Notes: generated by a model from the letters alone, not told the origin. A DNA stretch of 64,000 nucleotides from Chloroflexi bacterium HGW-Chloroflexi-10 (GCA_002840755.1 PHBZ01000009.1:248001-312000); one strand, 5' to 3'. Shown: positions 17,575-26,686, numbered from the stretch's first letter. Numbers and translations: made by a program.

Positions 17575-18621
17575 TCAGTATAAGTCCTCCCTCGCCGTCC
17601 TCTCCACACATTCCCTAACCAGCCCTGGGCCCAGAAAGACCAGCCCGGTATATAACTGCACCAGCACCGCCCCGGCATCCAGGCGTGCGCGCGCATCCTC
17701 AGCCGTCATCACCCCGCCGGATGCTACCACCGGCAATTCCCCGTTGAGTATGGTCACCGCTTCCTTTAATACAGCCAGGGAGCGCTCCCGCAGCGGTGCG
17801 CCGCTCAGCCCCCCGCTTTCCTCCTGGTAACGTGAAGTAATTCCTTCACGCGCTAATGTGGTATTCGTCACGATCACTCCATCCACCTTACCATCCACTG
17901 CTGCCTGCAAAGCACCCGCCAGACCCTCAGCAGGCATATCGGGTGAGAGTTTCACCAGAATCGGAAGCATCTTTTGCAAATCATGCGCCCGGTCATTACG
18001 TTCTGCCACCGCGGCGATCAAAATTTCACGAAGCACTGTCTCAGACTGTAAAGCACGCAGCCCCGGTGTATTGGGCGAACTGACATTGATCACCAGGTAG
18101 TCTGCCAACGGAGCCATCTGGCGCACCAATGTCACATAATCCTCCGCGGCACGTTCATTCGGCGTTAATTTATTTTTCCCAATATTTACCCCAATCACCA
18201 CCCGTCCACGCTTCATGCGAACCAGGTTTTCCGCCACCAGCGCACCACCCGGATTATTAAAACCCATGCGGTTGATCACTGCCCGATCTTCCACCAGGCG
18301 GAATAGCCGCGGCTGTGGATTACCTGGTTGAGCCAAAGGGGTAACCGTACCCACTTCGATATGACCGAAACCCAGCCCAGCCAATCCAGGCACTACTTCG
18401 GCGTTTTTGTCATAGCCAGCCGCCAACCCGATTGCGTTTGGAAACGTCAATCCAAAGGCATGCACCGGTCGCGGAACTACCCGCGGAGCAAAGCAGCGTT
18501 GCAAACACCAGCATGTCAAACGGCTGCACCCGGCCAGGCGCAGTGCTGCTACAGTGGCGCCATGCGCCTGTTCAGGTTGTAACTGAAAAAGTAAAGGTTT
18601 GATAACCGGATATAAATTCAT
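17575..18621 (-). CDS. pyrD: Dihydroorotate dehydrogenase (quinone), class 2
   Basis: About 348 residues. Oxidises dihydroorotate to orotate with FMN and passes electrons to membrane quinone. The N-terminal helical extension (YPVIKPLLFQLQPEQAH) is typical of class 2 enzymes. Conserved blocks include GLTFPNAIGLAAGYDKN, NRMGFNNPG, INVSSPNTPGLRALQ (catalytic Ser), VKLSPD, and VASGGVMTAEDA. The ATG at 18621 has GGAG eight bases upstream, so the earlier in-frame GTG was rejected. It is the last gene of the pyr operon, 31 bases after pyrFE. A quinone-linked enzyme in an otherwise fermentative setting implies a functional quinone pool or another acceptor. Confidence 0.95.
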   Translation of the reverse strand: MNLYPVIKPLLFQLQPEQAHGATVAALRLAGCSRLTCWCLQRCFAPRVVPRPVHAFGLTFPNAIGLAAGYDKNAEVVPGLAGLGFGHIEVGTVTPLAQPGNPQPRLFRLVEDRAVINRMGFNNPGGALVAENLVRMKRGRVVIGVNIGKNKLTPNERAAEDYVTLVRQMAPLADYLVINVSSPNTPGLRALQSETVLREILIAAVAERNDRAHDLQKMLPILVKLSPDMPAEGLAGALQAAVDGKVDGVIVTNTTLAREGITSRYQEESGGLSGAPLRERSLAVLKEAVTILNGELPVVASGGVMTAEDARARLDAGAVLVQLYTGLVFLGPGLVRECVERTAREDLY

Positions 18622-18652
18622 ATACAACTCCAAAAACACAAATTATTTCAGG

Positions 18653-20101
18653 TTATATGGGCAGCGCTAAGAACTCACGCACAGCCTGGAACTGCTCGTC
18701 AGTGATCAACCCTAGTCCCAGCCAGATTTCCAGCAATTCTGGCAAGGTAAACAGCGCATGCAGGCGGTAACCCTGGGCCGCTAATGCCTCTACCGCGCCA
18801 GAACCGCGGTCAATCAACACCACCACATCCTTTACCAGCAACCCCTGCGCTTTCAGTGTAATAAACGCCTCAAACTTGCTCTCCCCGGTCGTCGCCAGAT
18901 CATCAATCACGACGATGCGCTCGCCAGGGGCAAACACGCCCTCCACCGCTGCCTGTGTGCCATACGCCTTAACCTCTTTACGCGGGTAGATAAAGCGCCA
19001 ACCGCCCTGCAAACTCACCGCAGTCACCAGCGGCAACCCGGCATAAGGGATCCCCGCCAGGCAATCGAACGGCAAATCACGCAGTATCTGCGTGTATAAC
19101 CCAGCCGCATCCCGCAAAAGCTGCGGATAACCGGCCAACTGACGCAGATCGATATAGATTGGCGAAACCAACCCGGATTTGAGCGTAAAACTGCCAAAGC
19201 GCACACAACCACTCTCAAACAATTTTTTGGCAAACCTGCCGCGCCGGTCTGCGTACGCAGATTTCTCTACCATTAGCCCGCTGCGAATAGTGCGCATCTC
19301 ATTCACCAATACTTCAGCTGCCTTGCGAGGATTTTCAGCCCGCGAGATAGCCCGTGAGACCGGCACCAACATGCCCAGCCCATCTTCACGCAGACCGGCC
19401 TGCAAAGCGGCAGCCAATTCACCGCCCTGCGCGCCAACACCCGGCGTGAGGAACCATAACAGAGGTGCTGCGGAGCGTACTCTGGCCAGCGCTTCGGGAT
19501 GGGTAGCACCCACCACCAGGCCCAGGTTATCCAGACGGTTCCATTCTGCCGCTTTCAATGCTACCTGCTCATACAGCAACCCACCGTTCGCCAATAGCAG
19601 GTCCTGAAAATCGCCAGCACCCGGATTGGAAGTTTTACACAACGCAAAAGCACCATACTGCGCGTCTATCAGAAAAGGCGTCAGGCTGTCTTCCCCCAGG
19701 TAAGGATTAAGCGTTACCGCGTCTGCGCCCAACCCCTCAAATACCGCTTTAGCATAAGCCTGCGCCGTGCTGCTGATATCACCACGTTTGGCATCCAACA
19801 CCACCGGTATATCCTGCGGTACGGCTGCGATAACATCCTTTAGCGCCTGCCAGCCCTCTGCCCCGAACACTTCAAAAAAAGCCACATTCGGTTTGTACGC
19901 CAGCGCCAGATCATGCGTGGCCTCAATCAACCGCAGACAAAAATCGCGGGCCGCCCTGGCGCTGTACACCGGCAAATCGGCTTCATGCGGATCCAGCCCA
20001 ACGCATAACAACGAATCGATCCGACGCGCACGCGCCTCCAATCGCTGCATAAAAGCCAGCGGTAATTTTTCATTCTCGGATGGTTTTTGGGGATTGTTCA
20101 T
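18653..20101 (-). CDS. Bifunctional orotidine-5'-phosphate decarboxylase / orotate phosphoribosyltransferase fusion (PyrF-PyrE)
   Basis: A 482-residue fusion that performs the last two steps of UMP synthesis. Residues about 1-270 are a type 2 OMP decarboxylase (LLCVGLDPH, VVLDAKRGDISSTAQAYA with the catalytic Lys/Asp set, LTPGVGAQGG). Residues about 285-482 are an orotate phosphoribosyltransferase (FGSFTLKSGLVSPIYIDLR, YPRKEVKAYG, and the PRPP loop IVVIDDLATTGES). The order is decarboxylase first, opposite to animal UMP synthase but like the fusions described in kinetoplastids and some cyanobacteria. It lies 15 bases after pyrB and 31 before pyrD. Confidence 0.93.
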   Translation of the reverse strand: MNNPQKPSENEKLPLAFMQRLEARARRIDSLLCVGLDPHEADLPVYSARAARDFCLRLIEATHDLALAYKPNVAFFEVFGAEGWQALKDVIAAVPQDIPVVLDAKRGDISSTAQAYAKAVFEGLGADAVTLNPYLGEDSLTPFLIDAQYGAFALCKTSNPGAGDFQDLLLANGGLLYEQVALKAAEWNRLDNLGLVVGATHPEALARVRSAAPLLWFLTPGVGAQGGELAAALQAGLREDGLGMLVPVSRAISRAENPRKAAEVLVNEMRTIRSGLMVEKSAYADRRGRFAKKLFESGCVRFGSFTLKSGLVSPIYIDLRQLAGYPQLLRDAAGLYTQILRDLPFDCLAGIPYAGLPLVTAVSLQGGWRFIYPRKEVKAYGTQAAVEGVFAPGERIVVIDDLATTGESKFEAFITLKAQGLLVKDVVVLIDRGSGAVEALAAQGYRLHALFTLPELLEIWLGLGLITDEQFQAVREFLALPI

Positions 20102-20116
20102 CTTTACAGCCTTTCT

Positions 20117-21109
20117 TTATGCTTTGCCCAACACCATCGCCAGCAAAGCCATGCGCACATACAAACCATATTCCACCTGGCGGAAATACGCCGCCCGTGG
20201 GTCACTATCAACTTCCATGCTAATCTCACCTACCCGCGGCAGTGGATGCATTAAAATCATCTCTTCCTTAGCCTGCTGCATCGTTTCCGGAGTGATCACA
20301 AAGGCGTTTTTCACACGCTCATATGCCTGCGGGTCTTCAAAGCGTTCTTTTTGCACACGGGTTACATACAACACATCCGTCTCGCCAATCACCGCTTCCA
20401 GATTGGTGTATTGCGTCTGGGGAATCCCCTTGGCGGCCACTTCCGCCATGATCTCCTCAGGAAAAGGCAGAATGTCCGGTGAGACATAATTCAGACGCAC
20501 ATCGAAACGCGAGAGCAGGCGTGCCAGGGAATGCACAGTCCGCCCGTATTTTAAATCACCTACCATCGTAATCGTTAACCCGTCCACCTGTTTGAGTTCT
20601 TCGCGAATAGTGTGCAAATCCAGCAGCGCCTGGGTGGGATGCTCACCAACCCCATCCCCGGCGTTGATCACCGGTTTGCTGGCATATTGGGCTGCCAGCG
20701 CTGCTGAGCCTACTTCGGGATGGCGCAGTACGATCACATCGGCGTAGGCCTCCAGCGTACGTACCGTGTCCGGCAGTGATTCACCCTTGGAGACCGAGGA
20801 ATAGCGCACCTCATTAATCGGGATAACCGACCCACCCAATCGTTCCATGGCCGCTGTAAAAGAGGCCGAGGTTCGCGTGGAGGGTTCGTAGAAAAGATTC
20901 GCCAGGATCTTGCCCTTCAACAAGTCAAAAGTGCCAATACGCCGCACCATCTCTTCCATTTCATGCGCCACCGCGAAAATAGCTTCCAGTTCTCTACGGT
21001 GAAACTGATTAACCGAAAGTATATCCTTCTGGTACAGCGGGGCGTTTTTCATGTCGCCAAATGGCAGGTAAGGGGTATCGATGCGGATCGGGGGGGTATG
21101 GATGCTCAT
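20117..21109 (-). CDS. pyrB: Aspartate carbamoyltransferase catalytic subunit
   Basis: 330 residues from the ATG at 21109. Forms carbamoyl-aspartate from carbamoyl phosphate and aspartate. Conserved motifs are [12 protein letters not shown] (carbamoyl-phosphate loop), HPTQALLDL and [10 protein letters not shown]. No regulatory pyrI gene is adjacent. AAAGGA precedes this ATG at good distance. The frame also stays open upstream to an ATG at 21196 that overlaps the pyrC stop codon; the extra 29 codons run straight through a terminator hairpin, so they look like a translated attenuator region rather than part of the mature enzyme. A long isoform cannot be excluded. Confidence 0.94.
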   Translation of the reverse strand: MSIHTPPIRIDTPYLPFGDMKNAPLYQKDILSVNQFHRRELEAIFAVAHEMEEMVRRIGTFDLLKGKILANLFYEPSTRTSASFTAAMERLGGSVIPINEVRYSSVSKGESLPDTVRTLEAYADVIVLRHPEVGSAALAAQYASKPVINAGDGVGEHPTQALLDLHTIREELKQVDGLTITMVGDLKYGRTVHSLARLLSRFDVRLNYVSPDILPFPEEIMAEVAAKGIPQTQYTNLEAVIGETDVLYVTRVQKERFEDPQAYERVKNAFVITPETMQQAKEEMILMHPLPRVGEISMEVDSDPRAAYFRQVEYGLYVRMALLAMVLGKA

Positions 21110-21154
21110 GGTTTTCTCTTTCCTTTCATTGCTTGCAAAAATTTTAAATTTACG

Positions 21155-21193
21155 AAAAAAAAGACGATTCTCCAAAAAGAAAATCGTCTTTTT
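21155..21193 (-). terminator. Internal pyrC-pyrB attenuator (intrinsic terminator starting at the pyrC stop codon)
   Basis: On the minus strand the 12-base-pair stem AAAAAGACGATT / AATCGTCTTTTT (21182-21193 and 21158-21169) with a 12-base loop is followed by U8. The 5' arm begins at the pyrC stop codon, so a ribosome finishing pyrC, or restarting at the overlapping ATG at 21196, would block hairpin formation. The loop is itself U-rich. Confidence 0.8.
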
Positions 21194-22278
21194 CATTGTT
21201 TATTCTCCGGCAAAACGGGCATTGAAGGGAAGATACCCCGCCCGCTGCCCGGAACGGCCAATAGTCGCCCTTCGGCAAAAACCGTTTTGCCGCGTAAGAC
21301 CACCCGGGTGATTTTGCCCTGCACCGGCATGCCCTCGAAGGGCGTCCAACCGCAGCGCGTATAAAAGTCCTGCGCGCGAATCTCCCAACGCGCCTGCGGA
21401 TCAATCTCCAGCCAGGTCTCCGCTTGGGCGGTTAGCCCAAATATGCGCCTGGGATTCTCATAACAGCGCGAAATAATGTCCTCCAGAGTCAGGCGTTCTT
21501 GCTGTACGGCGGTCAAAAACAGCGGCAAACTGGTTTCCAACCCCGGGAAGCCCGGCGGCGGATTTCCATCCATTTTCTCAGCCAGCGTGTGCGGCGCATG
21601 ATCACTGGCAAAACAATCAACAACATCCAGGTTGTCCCACAGTGCTTGTTGGTCTGCTTTTGTGGCCAATCGCGGACGCACCTCACGCATTCCCTGCGGC
21701 AAATGCTGCAAATCATCCTCACACAGAAAAAGGTGGTGCGCGCTAACCTCACAGGTAACCGGCAGCCCGGCTTCTATCGCCTGCCGCAGCGCCAGAATAT
21801 CTTCACGGGTGGCCACATGGCAGATATGCGCCATGCGTGGCAAGCTTTCCAACAATGCCAGAAAACGCGCCAGCGTCTCGCCCTCGGCGTGTACCAAAAG
21901 GGGTCTGTTATCCGGCCAGGCGCGCAGATGCGCAGCCCAGTCCCCTTCATCCGTCAGGCGCAGCGGCCCGTAGGTCTGATCCAGGTATAGTTTTAATCCG
22001 GCTGCCCAAGGGGCCAGCGACGCCGCCTCTGTGCTATTGCCCGCTCCGGCACCCAGGTATTGCCCATAATCCACACTGGCTTTAGACTGTGCCTGTGCCA
22101 GTGACCTTTGTAGTGTGGCAGCGTCACACACCGGCGGCTGCGTATTCGGCATCGCCAGAATCTGCGTAAAACCACCGGCCAGTGCAGCGCGCGTCGCACT
22201 TTCCCAATCTTCCTTGTGCGTCGCACCCGGCTCACGCACATGCACGTGCGCATCAATCAACCCCGGTAGGTGGATCAT
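21193..22278 (-). CDS. pyrC: Dihydroorotase
   Basis: 361 residues; zinc amidohydrolase that cyclises carbamoyl-aspartate to dihydroorotate. The metal site HVHVREPG is at residues about 10-17; CHVATRE (near 152), [10 protein letters not shown] (near 177) and FASDHAPH (near 233) supply further ligands. This is the class I type with the HVHxR motif. Its ATG overlaps the stop codon of an upstream 49-codon leader ORF (ATGA), and its own TGA overlaps an ATG that opens the frame into pyrB. It is the first structural gene of the pyr operon. Confidence 0.94.
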   Translation of the reverse strand: MIHLPGLIDAHVHVREPGATHKEDWESATRAALAGGFTQILAMPNTQPPVCDAATLQRSLAQAQSKASVDYGQYLGAGAGNSTEAASLAPWAAGLKLYLDQTYGPLRLTDEGDWAAHLRAWPDNRPLLVHAEGETLARFLALLESLPRMAHICHVATREDILALRQAIEAGLPVTCEVSAHHLFLCEDDLQHLPQGMREVRPRLATKADQQALWDNLDVVDCFASDHAPHTLAEKMDGNPPPGFPGLETSLPLFLTAVQQERLTLEDIISRCYENPRRIFGLTAQAETWLEIDPQARWEIRAQDFYTRCGWTPFEGMPVQGKITRVVLRGKTVFAEGRLLAVPGSGRGIFPSMPVLPENKQ

Positions 22279-22424
22279 GCAGCACCTCGTGTTTCAGGCA
22301 GCACACAAAAAAAAGCCGCCCAATCAATGGACGGCTGAGAGAACGAAAAATGAAATGGAACCGGGTGCCGCAGTGGTGCGACCTCTGCCTTGAACTTGTT
22401 CAGACATGTAAACAACGTGTACAT
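22275..22424 (-). CDS. Putative pyr operon leader peptide (49 codons) overlapping an attenuator
   Basis: An ATG at 22424 opens a 49-codon ORF with no internal stop. Its TGA overlaps the pyrC ATG. The peptide starts MYTLFTCLNKFK and contains a Phe/Ser-rich run PFHFSFS encoded by a U-rich stretch just before the terminator stem, then SQP and AAFFC, the last encoded across the 3' stem arm and the U8 run. The Escherichia coli pyrBI leader peptide has the same layout, with a Phe-rich run, then SQP and AFFC across its U-run. The start codon is eight bases after a -10 box, so translation may be leaderless. No homology search was made; the similarity may be convergence forced by the terminator. Confidence 0.7.
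   Translation of the reverse strand: MYTLFTCLNKFKAEVAPLRHPVPFHFSFSQPSIDWAAFFCVLPETRGAA
22307..22336 (-). terminator. pyr leader attenuator terminator
   Basis: On the minus strand AGCCGTCC pairs with GGGCGGCT (one G-U pair, 7-base loop) and is followed by U8. It lies inside the 49-codon leader ORF, 29 bases before the pyrC ATG, so leader translation can occlude it. A U/C-rich tract precedes the stem. Confidence 0.85.
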
Positions 22425-22432
22425 CGTTGCTT

Positions 22433-22460
22433 ATTTTAAGCGGATTCCCGGGTTTGTCAA
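22433..22460 (-). promoter_or_regulatory. Strong promoter of the pyr operon
   Basis: On the minus strand a perfect TTGACA (22455-22460) is followed after 16 bases by TAAAAT (22433-22438). The -10 box ends eight bases before the leader-peptide ATG. Confidence 0.8.
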
Positions 22461-22522
22461 GGGTGCAATTTCTTTAAAGGCGCACTGATTTTACCGGAGT
22501 CTCCGTTATAAAGGCAGCCTGT

Positions 22523-24256
22523 CTACACTCCTTCCGTCAATTTTTCTTTATGCAGGATCTCATGGGCAATGGAGCTGCCAGCCTCACCCAGGAATTCCTG
22601 GTAAATGGTCTGGATGGCGGGATTATGGTGAGCAACGCGGATCGCCGCATTGCGATCAAGGTGATACAAGCCGCGGATACGCTGTTCAATAATCTCATCG
22701 CGGTTCTCGGCATAAGGCTGCCCGCCTCCGTTTACACAGCCGCTTGGGCATGCCATGATTTCGATAACATCGAAGTGCTCCTCGCCGCTTTCAATCTTTT
22801 CGAGAACTTTGCGGGTGTTACCCAAGCCGGATACCGCCGCTACTCGGACGATGCGTCCGTTCATCTCCACCTCGGCTGTGCGGATGGCGTCCTGACCGCG
22901 CAGCGCCATGAAGTTAACGTCTGTCAGTTCGCGCCCGGTGCTCTTTTCATACACCGTGCGCAGCACCGCCTCGAGCACACCGCCTGTTGCGCCAAAAATA
23001 ACGCCTGCTCCGCTCGTCTCACCCAGCGGGCTGTCAAATTCCTCTTCCGGCATATGGCGCAGGTCTACCGAACCTTCTTTGAACATCTTGGCAAGTTCGC
23101 GGGTGGTCAACACCAGGTCAACATCCTGCAGATTGTAGGTTGTTGCCTCGGGCTGGGTAGCTTCATATTTCTTGGCAATACAGGGCATAACCGAAACCAT
23201 TACGATATCTTCAGGGTTCAGTCCCATCTTTTTGGCATAATAGGTTTTCGCCACCGCTCCGGTCATTTGCTGCGGTGACTTGCAGGTCGAAGCCATGTAA
23301 CTCAATTTCGGAAAATGATAGGTGAGGAAGTTGATCCAACCCGGGCAGCATGATGTCAGAATCGGCAGGTTCTCGTTCTTTTCCAGGCGCTCCATAACCT
23401 CTTTGCCTTCTTCCACCACAGTCAGGTCAGCGCCAAAGGTGGTATCAAAAACGGCGTCAAAACCGATGCGCCGCAATCCGGCAACCAGCTTGCCGGTTAC
23501 CGCCTGGCTGGCGGAAAGACCAAATTCTTCGCCAATGGCAACCCGCACCGCCGGCGCAATTTGTACAACCACCTTCTTATTGGGGTTGAAAATCGCTTCC
23601 CAAGTCTCCATGATGTAGCCCACCCCGGTCAGCGCAGCGGTCGGGCACACACTCACACATTGTCCGCAGTAGGTGCAGTTCGATTCGGCGATCGGCTTCA
23701 TTTCAGCCGGGGCGACCACGGTATTAAACCCACGCCCAAAAGCAGTCAACGCGCCCACGGTCTGCACCTCGTTGCACATCGTTTCACAACGGCGGCACAT
23801 AATGCACTTGTTGGGGTCGCGTTTCAACGCCCCACTGGATTTATCAATTTCAAAGGTCGATTTTTCACCTTTATAGCGTTGAGTATTGATGCCAAACGCC
23901 CAGACCAACTTCTGCAATTCACAATCGGTCGATTTGGCACACACCAGGCAATCGAAAGGATGGTTGGAAATGATCAATTCCAGATTCATGCGTCGTGAAA
24001 GCAAAACACGCTTGGAATTGGTGGTGATCTGCATGCCCTCGCTCACCGGGGTAGCGCAGGCTGGCGCCAGATTGCGGCGCCCGTCCACTTCCACCACGCA
24101 GATGCGGCAGGATGCCACCTGGTTGACAAAACAGGATTTCTCCAGTTTCAGGTAACACAGGGTCGGGATATCCAGGTGCAATGTGCGCGCCGCCTCCAGG
24201 ATGGTGGTTTTTTCGGGAACACTCACTCGTTGTCCGTCAATGGTTAAGTTAATCAT
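22523..24256 (-). CDS. hydA: [FeFe]-hydrogenase catalytic subunit, bifurcating HydA type
   Basis: 577 residues. Reduces protons to H2, probably by confurcating electrons from NADH and reduced ferredoxin together with HydB and HydC. In order: N-terminal plant-type [2Fe-2S] domain (Cys around residues 34-68), His-ligated cluster motif (HPFDCLVC...DCELQ), two 4Fe-4S ferredoxin motifs (CIMCRRCETMC, CTYCGQCVSVC), and the H-cluster domain with L1 TSCCPGW, L2 MPCIAKKYE and L3 MACPSGCVNGGGQP. All H-cluster cysteines are present. It is the last gene of the run hydC-hydB-hydA. No HydE/F/G maturases are in the window. Confidence 0.95.
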   Translation of the reverse strand: MINLTIDGQRVSVPEKTTILEAARTLHLDIPTLCYLKLEKSCFVNQVASCRICVVEVDGRRNLAPACATPVSEGMQITTNSKRVLLSRRMNLELIISNHPFDCLVCAKSTDCELQKLVWAFGINTQRYKGEKSTFEIDKSSGALKRDPNKCIMCRRCETMCNEVQTVGALTAFGRGFNTVVAPAEMKPIAESNCTYCGQCVSVCPTAALTGVGYIMETWEAIFNPNKKVVVQIAPAVRVAIGEEFGLSASQAVTGKLVAGLRRIGFDAVFDTTFGADLTVVEEGKEVMERLEKNENLPILTSCCPGWINFLTYHFPKLSYMASTCKSPQQMTGAVAKTYYAKKMGLNPEDIVMVSVMPCIAKKYEATQPEATTYNLQDVDLVLTTRELAKMFKEGSVDLRHMPEEEFDSPLGETSGAGVIFGATGGVLEAVLRTVYEKSTGRELTDVNFMALRGQDAIRTAEVEMNGRIVRVAAVSGLGNTRKVLEKIESGEEHFDVIEIMACPSGCVNGGGQPYAENRDEIIEQRIRGLYHLDRNAAIRVAHHNPAIQTIYQEFLGEAGSSIAHEILHKEKLTEGV

Positions 24257-24267
24257 GTTCTCTCTCC

Positions 24268-26145
24268 TTAATTCCGCACAATAGCTGAGAATTTACAGCG
24301 GGTCATGCACATACCACACTTGATACACTTGCTCTGATCAATGATGTGTGGCTTTTTGACCGAGCCGCTGATACAGTTGACCGGGCAACCGCGCATACAG
24401 GATGTACAGCCAATGCATTTCTCAGGCAAAATCTCATATTTCAACAATTTCTGGCACACACCTGCCGGACAGCGTTTATCGATGATATGTGCTTCATACT
24501 CATCCATAAAATATTTCATCGTCGATAACACCGGGTTAGGGGCAGTCTGCCCCAGACCGCACAGCGAGGTATCCATAATCGTGTTGGAAAGCAGTCGCAT
24601 TTCTTCAAGATATTCCTCAGTACCGCGCCCTTCGGTGATCTCTGTCAGAATCTCCAGCATGCGTTTGTTGCCTATGCGGCAGGGGGCGCAGCGTCCACAG
24701 GATTCTTCAACGATGAAATCCATATAAAAACGAGCGAGGTTGACCATACAGTCCTGGTCGCTCATAATAATCATGCCCCCCGATCCCATCATTGAACCAA
24801 TGGAAGCCAGTGATTCGTAGTCAATGGGTGTATCCAGATATTCAGCCGGGATGCAGCCGCCGGAAGGTCCGCCGGTCTGGGCAGCCTTGAATGCCGCCCC
24901 GTTTTTGATGCCCCCGCCAATCTCATAGATAATCTCGCGCAGTGTTGTCCCCATCGGCACTTCAACCAGCCCAACATTGTTTACCTTGCCCGCCAGGGCA
25001 AACACCTTGGTACCCTTGGATGTCTGCGTACCGATTTCGCTGAACCAGTCCGCGCCGCGTTGGAAAACCACTGGGATGTTTGCTAGTGTCTCTACATTAT
25101 TGACAATAGTGGGGCGCGCCCACAGGCCGCTTTCTGCCGGGAAGGGTGGTTTGGTGCCCGGTTCACCACGTCGTCCTTCCAGAGAGTGGATCAAAGCGGT
25201 CTCTTCACCGCAGACGAAAGCCCCAGCACCAAGGCGAATATCAATGTCGAAATCGAACCCGCTCTCCAGGATGTTTTTGCCCAGCATACCACAAGCACGT
25301 GCCTGTTCCAGGGCAATTTGCAGGCGATTAACTGCCAGGGGATATTCAGCACGGATATAGACGAAACCCTGGTGAGCCCCGATAGCATAGGCAGTGATTG
25401 CCATGCCTTCGATGACACTGTGAGAATCACCCTCCATGATGGACCGGTCCATGAATGCACCCGGATCTCCCTCATCGGCATTACAGATGATGAATTTTTC
25501 AGGATTTTCGTACTGGCGGGCAAACTCCCATTTTTTACCGGTCGAAAACCCAGCGCCACCACGGCCGCGCAAACCTGATTTTTTCATTTCATCAATCACT
25601 TCGGTGGGTGACATTTCCGTCAGAACTTTTGCCAGTGCCTGGTAACCGCCATTGGCAATGTATTCTTCAACCTTTTCCGGATTGATCAAGCCGCAATTTC
25701 GTAGAGCAACCCGTTTCTGAAAACGGTAAAAATTGATATCATCAGCATTTTCAATCTTCTGCTTCACAGCCGGGTCTTCATATAACAGGCGTTCCACTTT
25801 CTTACCCTTAAGGATGTGTTGTTCAAACAGTTCAGGCACATCCTCGGGCTTAACCTGTACATAAAAAATGCCTTCCGGAAAGATTTCGACAATCGGTCCT
25901 TTTTCACAAAAACCAAAACAGCCGGCAATCGAAACCTGAACGCGGCCCGCGAGATCATGCTGGTCAATTATGCGCTGAAAATCGGACACGATCTTCTCAC
26001 TCTGCGAGGCATGGCATCCCGTTCCGCCGCAAACCAGGATCATCTGGGCGCCGTCATCAGCGGCAATACCCATACGCGTGTTCAGGAGGGATTTATACTG
26101 GTCGTAAGACTCAATCAATTGTTGTTTGTTTTTTATCTCAAGCAT
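24268..26145 (-). CDS. hydB: Bifurcating hydrogenase flavoprotein subunit (NuoF-like, NADH-binding)
   Basis: 625 residues. It has a thioredoxin-like [2Fe-2S] domain (CGGTGCHASQ, CFGFCEKGP, residues about 40-105), a NuoF-type FMN/NADH domain (GLRGRGGAGFSTGKKWEFA; NADEGDPGAFMDR), the 4Fe-4S site SCGRCAPCRIGNKRM, and a C-terminal double ferredoxin (CIGCTSCMRGCP, CIKCGMCMTRC). This is the full domain set of HydB in NADH/ferredoxin-dependent hydrogenases; flavin at this subunit is thought to be the bifurcation site. Its ATG overlaps the hydC end by eight bases, and it is followed by hydA after 11 bases. Confidence 0.95.
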   Translation of the reverse strand: MLEIKNKQQLIESYDQYKSLLNTRMGIAADDGAQMILVCGGTGCHASQSEKIVSDFQRIIDQHDLAGRVQVSIAGCFGFCEKGPIVEIFPEGIFYVQVKPEDVPELFEQHILKGKKVERLLYEDPAVKQKIENADDINFYRFQKRVALRNCGLINPEKVEEYIANGGYQALAKVLTEMSPTEVIDEMKKSGLRGRGGAGFSTGKKWEFARQYENPEKFIICNADEGDPGAFMDRSIMEGDSHSVIEGMAITAYAIGAHQGFVYIRAEYPLAVNRLQIALEQARACGMLGKNILESGFDFDIDIRLGAGAFVCGEETALIHSLEGRRGEPGTKPPFPAESGLWARPTIVNNVETLANIPVVFQRGADWFSEIGTQTSKGTKVFALAGKVNNVGLVEVPMGTTLREIIYEIGGGIKNGAAFKAAQTGGPSGGCIPAEYLDTPIDYESLASIGSMMGSGGMIIMSDQDCMVNLARFYMDFIVEESCGRCAPCRIGNKRMLEILTEITEGRGTEEYLEEMRLLSNTIMDTSLCGLGQTAPNPVLSTMKYFMDEYEAHIIDKRCPAGVCQKLLKYEILPEKCIGCTSCMRGCPVNCISGSVKKPHIIDQSKCIKCGMCMTRCKFSAIVRN

Positions 26146-26686
26146 TGGCGGCCACCGTTACATTCACATTTTCTTCAATCAGGAATTGTTCAATAATATC
26201 CCGTACTTCTCCGGCCTTGACCTTGCCGAAGACGCGCTGGTTGATCGTCACCACCGGTGCAAGGCCGCAGGCGCCCACACAACGCAGGCTGTCAATCGAA
26301 AACTTTCCGTCATCTGTTACCTCGCCGGCACGGATGCCCAGGATGCGCTCAAATTCATTCAAAACATTTTCAGCGCCATTGACATAACAGGCAGTACCCA
26401 TGCACACACTGATCTGGGTCTTGCCCTTGGGCGTGGTTGTGAAAAAGTTATAGAAACTGATCACGCCGGAAACATCAGCGTGTGATACGTTGTACTTCCG
26501 AGCAATATATACCTGTACCTCTTCGGGCAAAAAGCCAAAAATCTGTTGGGCGCGGTGCAGGGTCATGATCAATGTATCTTTGCGCCGTGGACTTTTGGGG
26601 TCTATTTTCAGGGCATCGATATAGCAGCCTAATTCAATAAATTGTTTATTGTGGTTTTCTCCACAGGGAGAAATTTCAGGATTCAT
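26138..26686 (-). CDS. hydC: Bifurcating hydrogenase subunit HydC (NuoE-like)
   Basis: 182 residues from the ATG at 26686, which has AGGAG nine bases upstream; an earlier TTG was rejected. Thioredoxin-like [2Fe-2S] protein of the NuoE family: cluster ligands in SVCMGTACYVNGA and LRCVGACGLAPVV. It transfers electrons between HydB and HydA. It lies 30 bases after the ABC ATPase gene, so the hydrogenase is probably read from the same transcript as that transporter. Confidence 0.94.
   Translation of the reverse strand: MNPEISPCGENHNKQFIELGCYIDALKIDPKSPRRKDTLIMTLHRAQQIFGFLPEEVQVYIARKYNVSHADVSGVISFYNFFTTTPKGKTQISVCMGTACYVNGAENVLNEFERILGIRAGEVTDDGKFSIDSLRCVGACGLAPVVTINQRVFGKVKAGEVRDIIEQFLIEENVNVTVAANA

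Noticed and set aside
22279-22424. PyrR-binding RNA element in the pyr leader
   Set aside because: A CAGAGG string is present, but not the PyrR hairpin consensus or a competing antiterminator; the leader ORF explains the layout better.
22550-23278. Long open frame on the plus strand opposite hydA
   Set aside because: It is a shadow of the conserved hydA coding sequence, has no family motif and no ribosome-binding site or promoter of its own.
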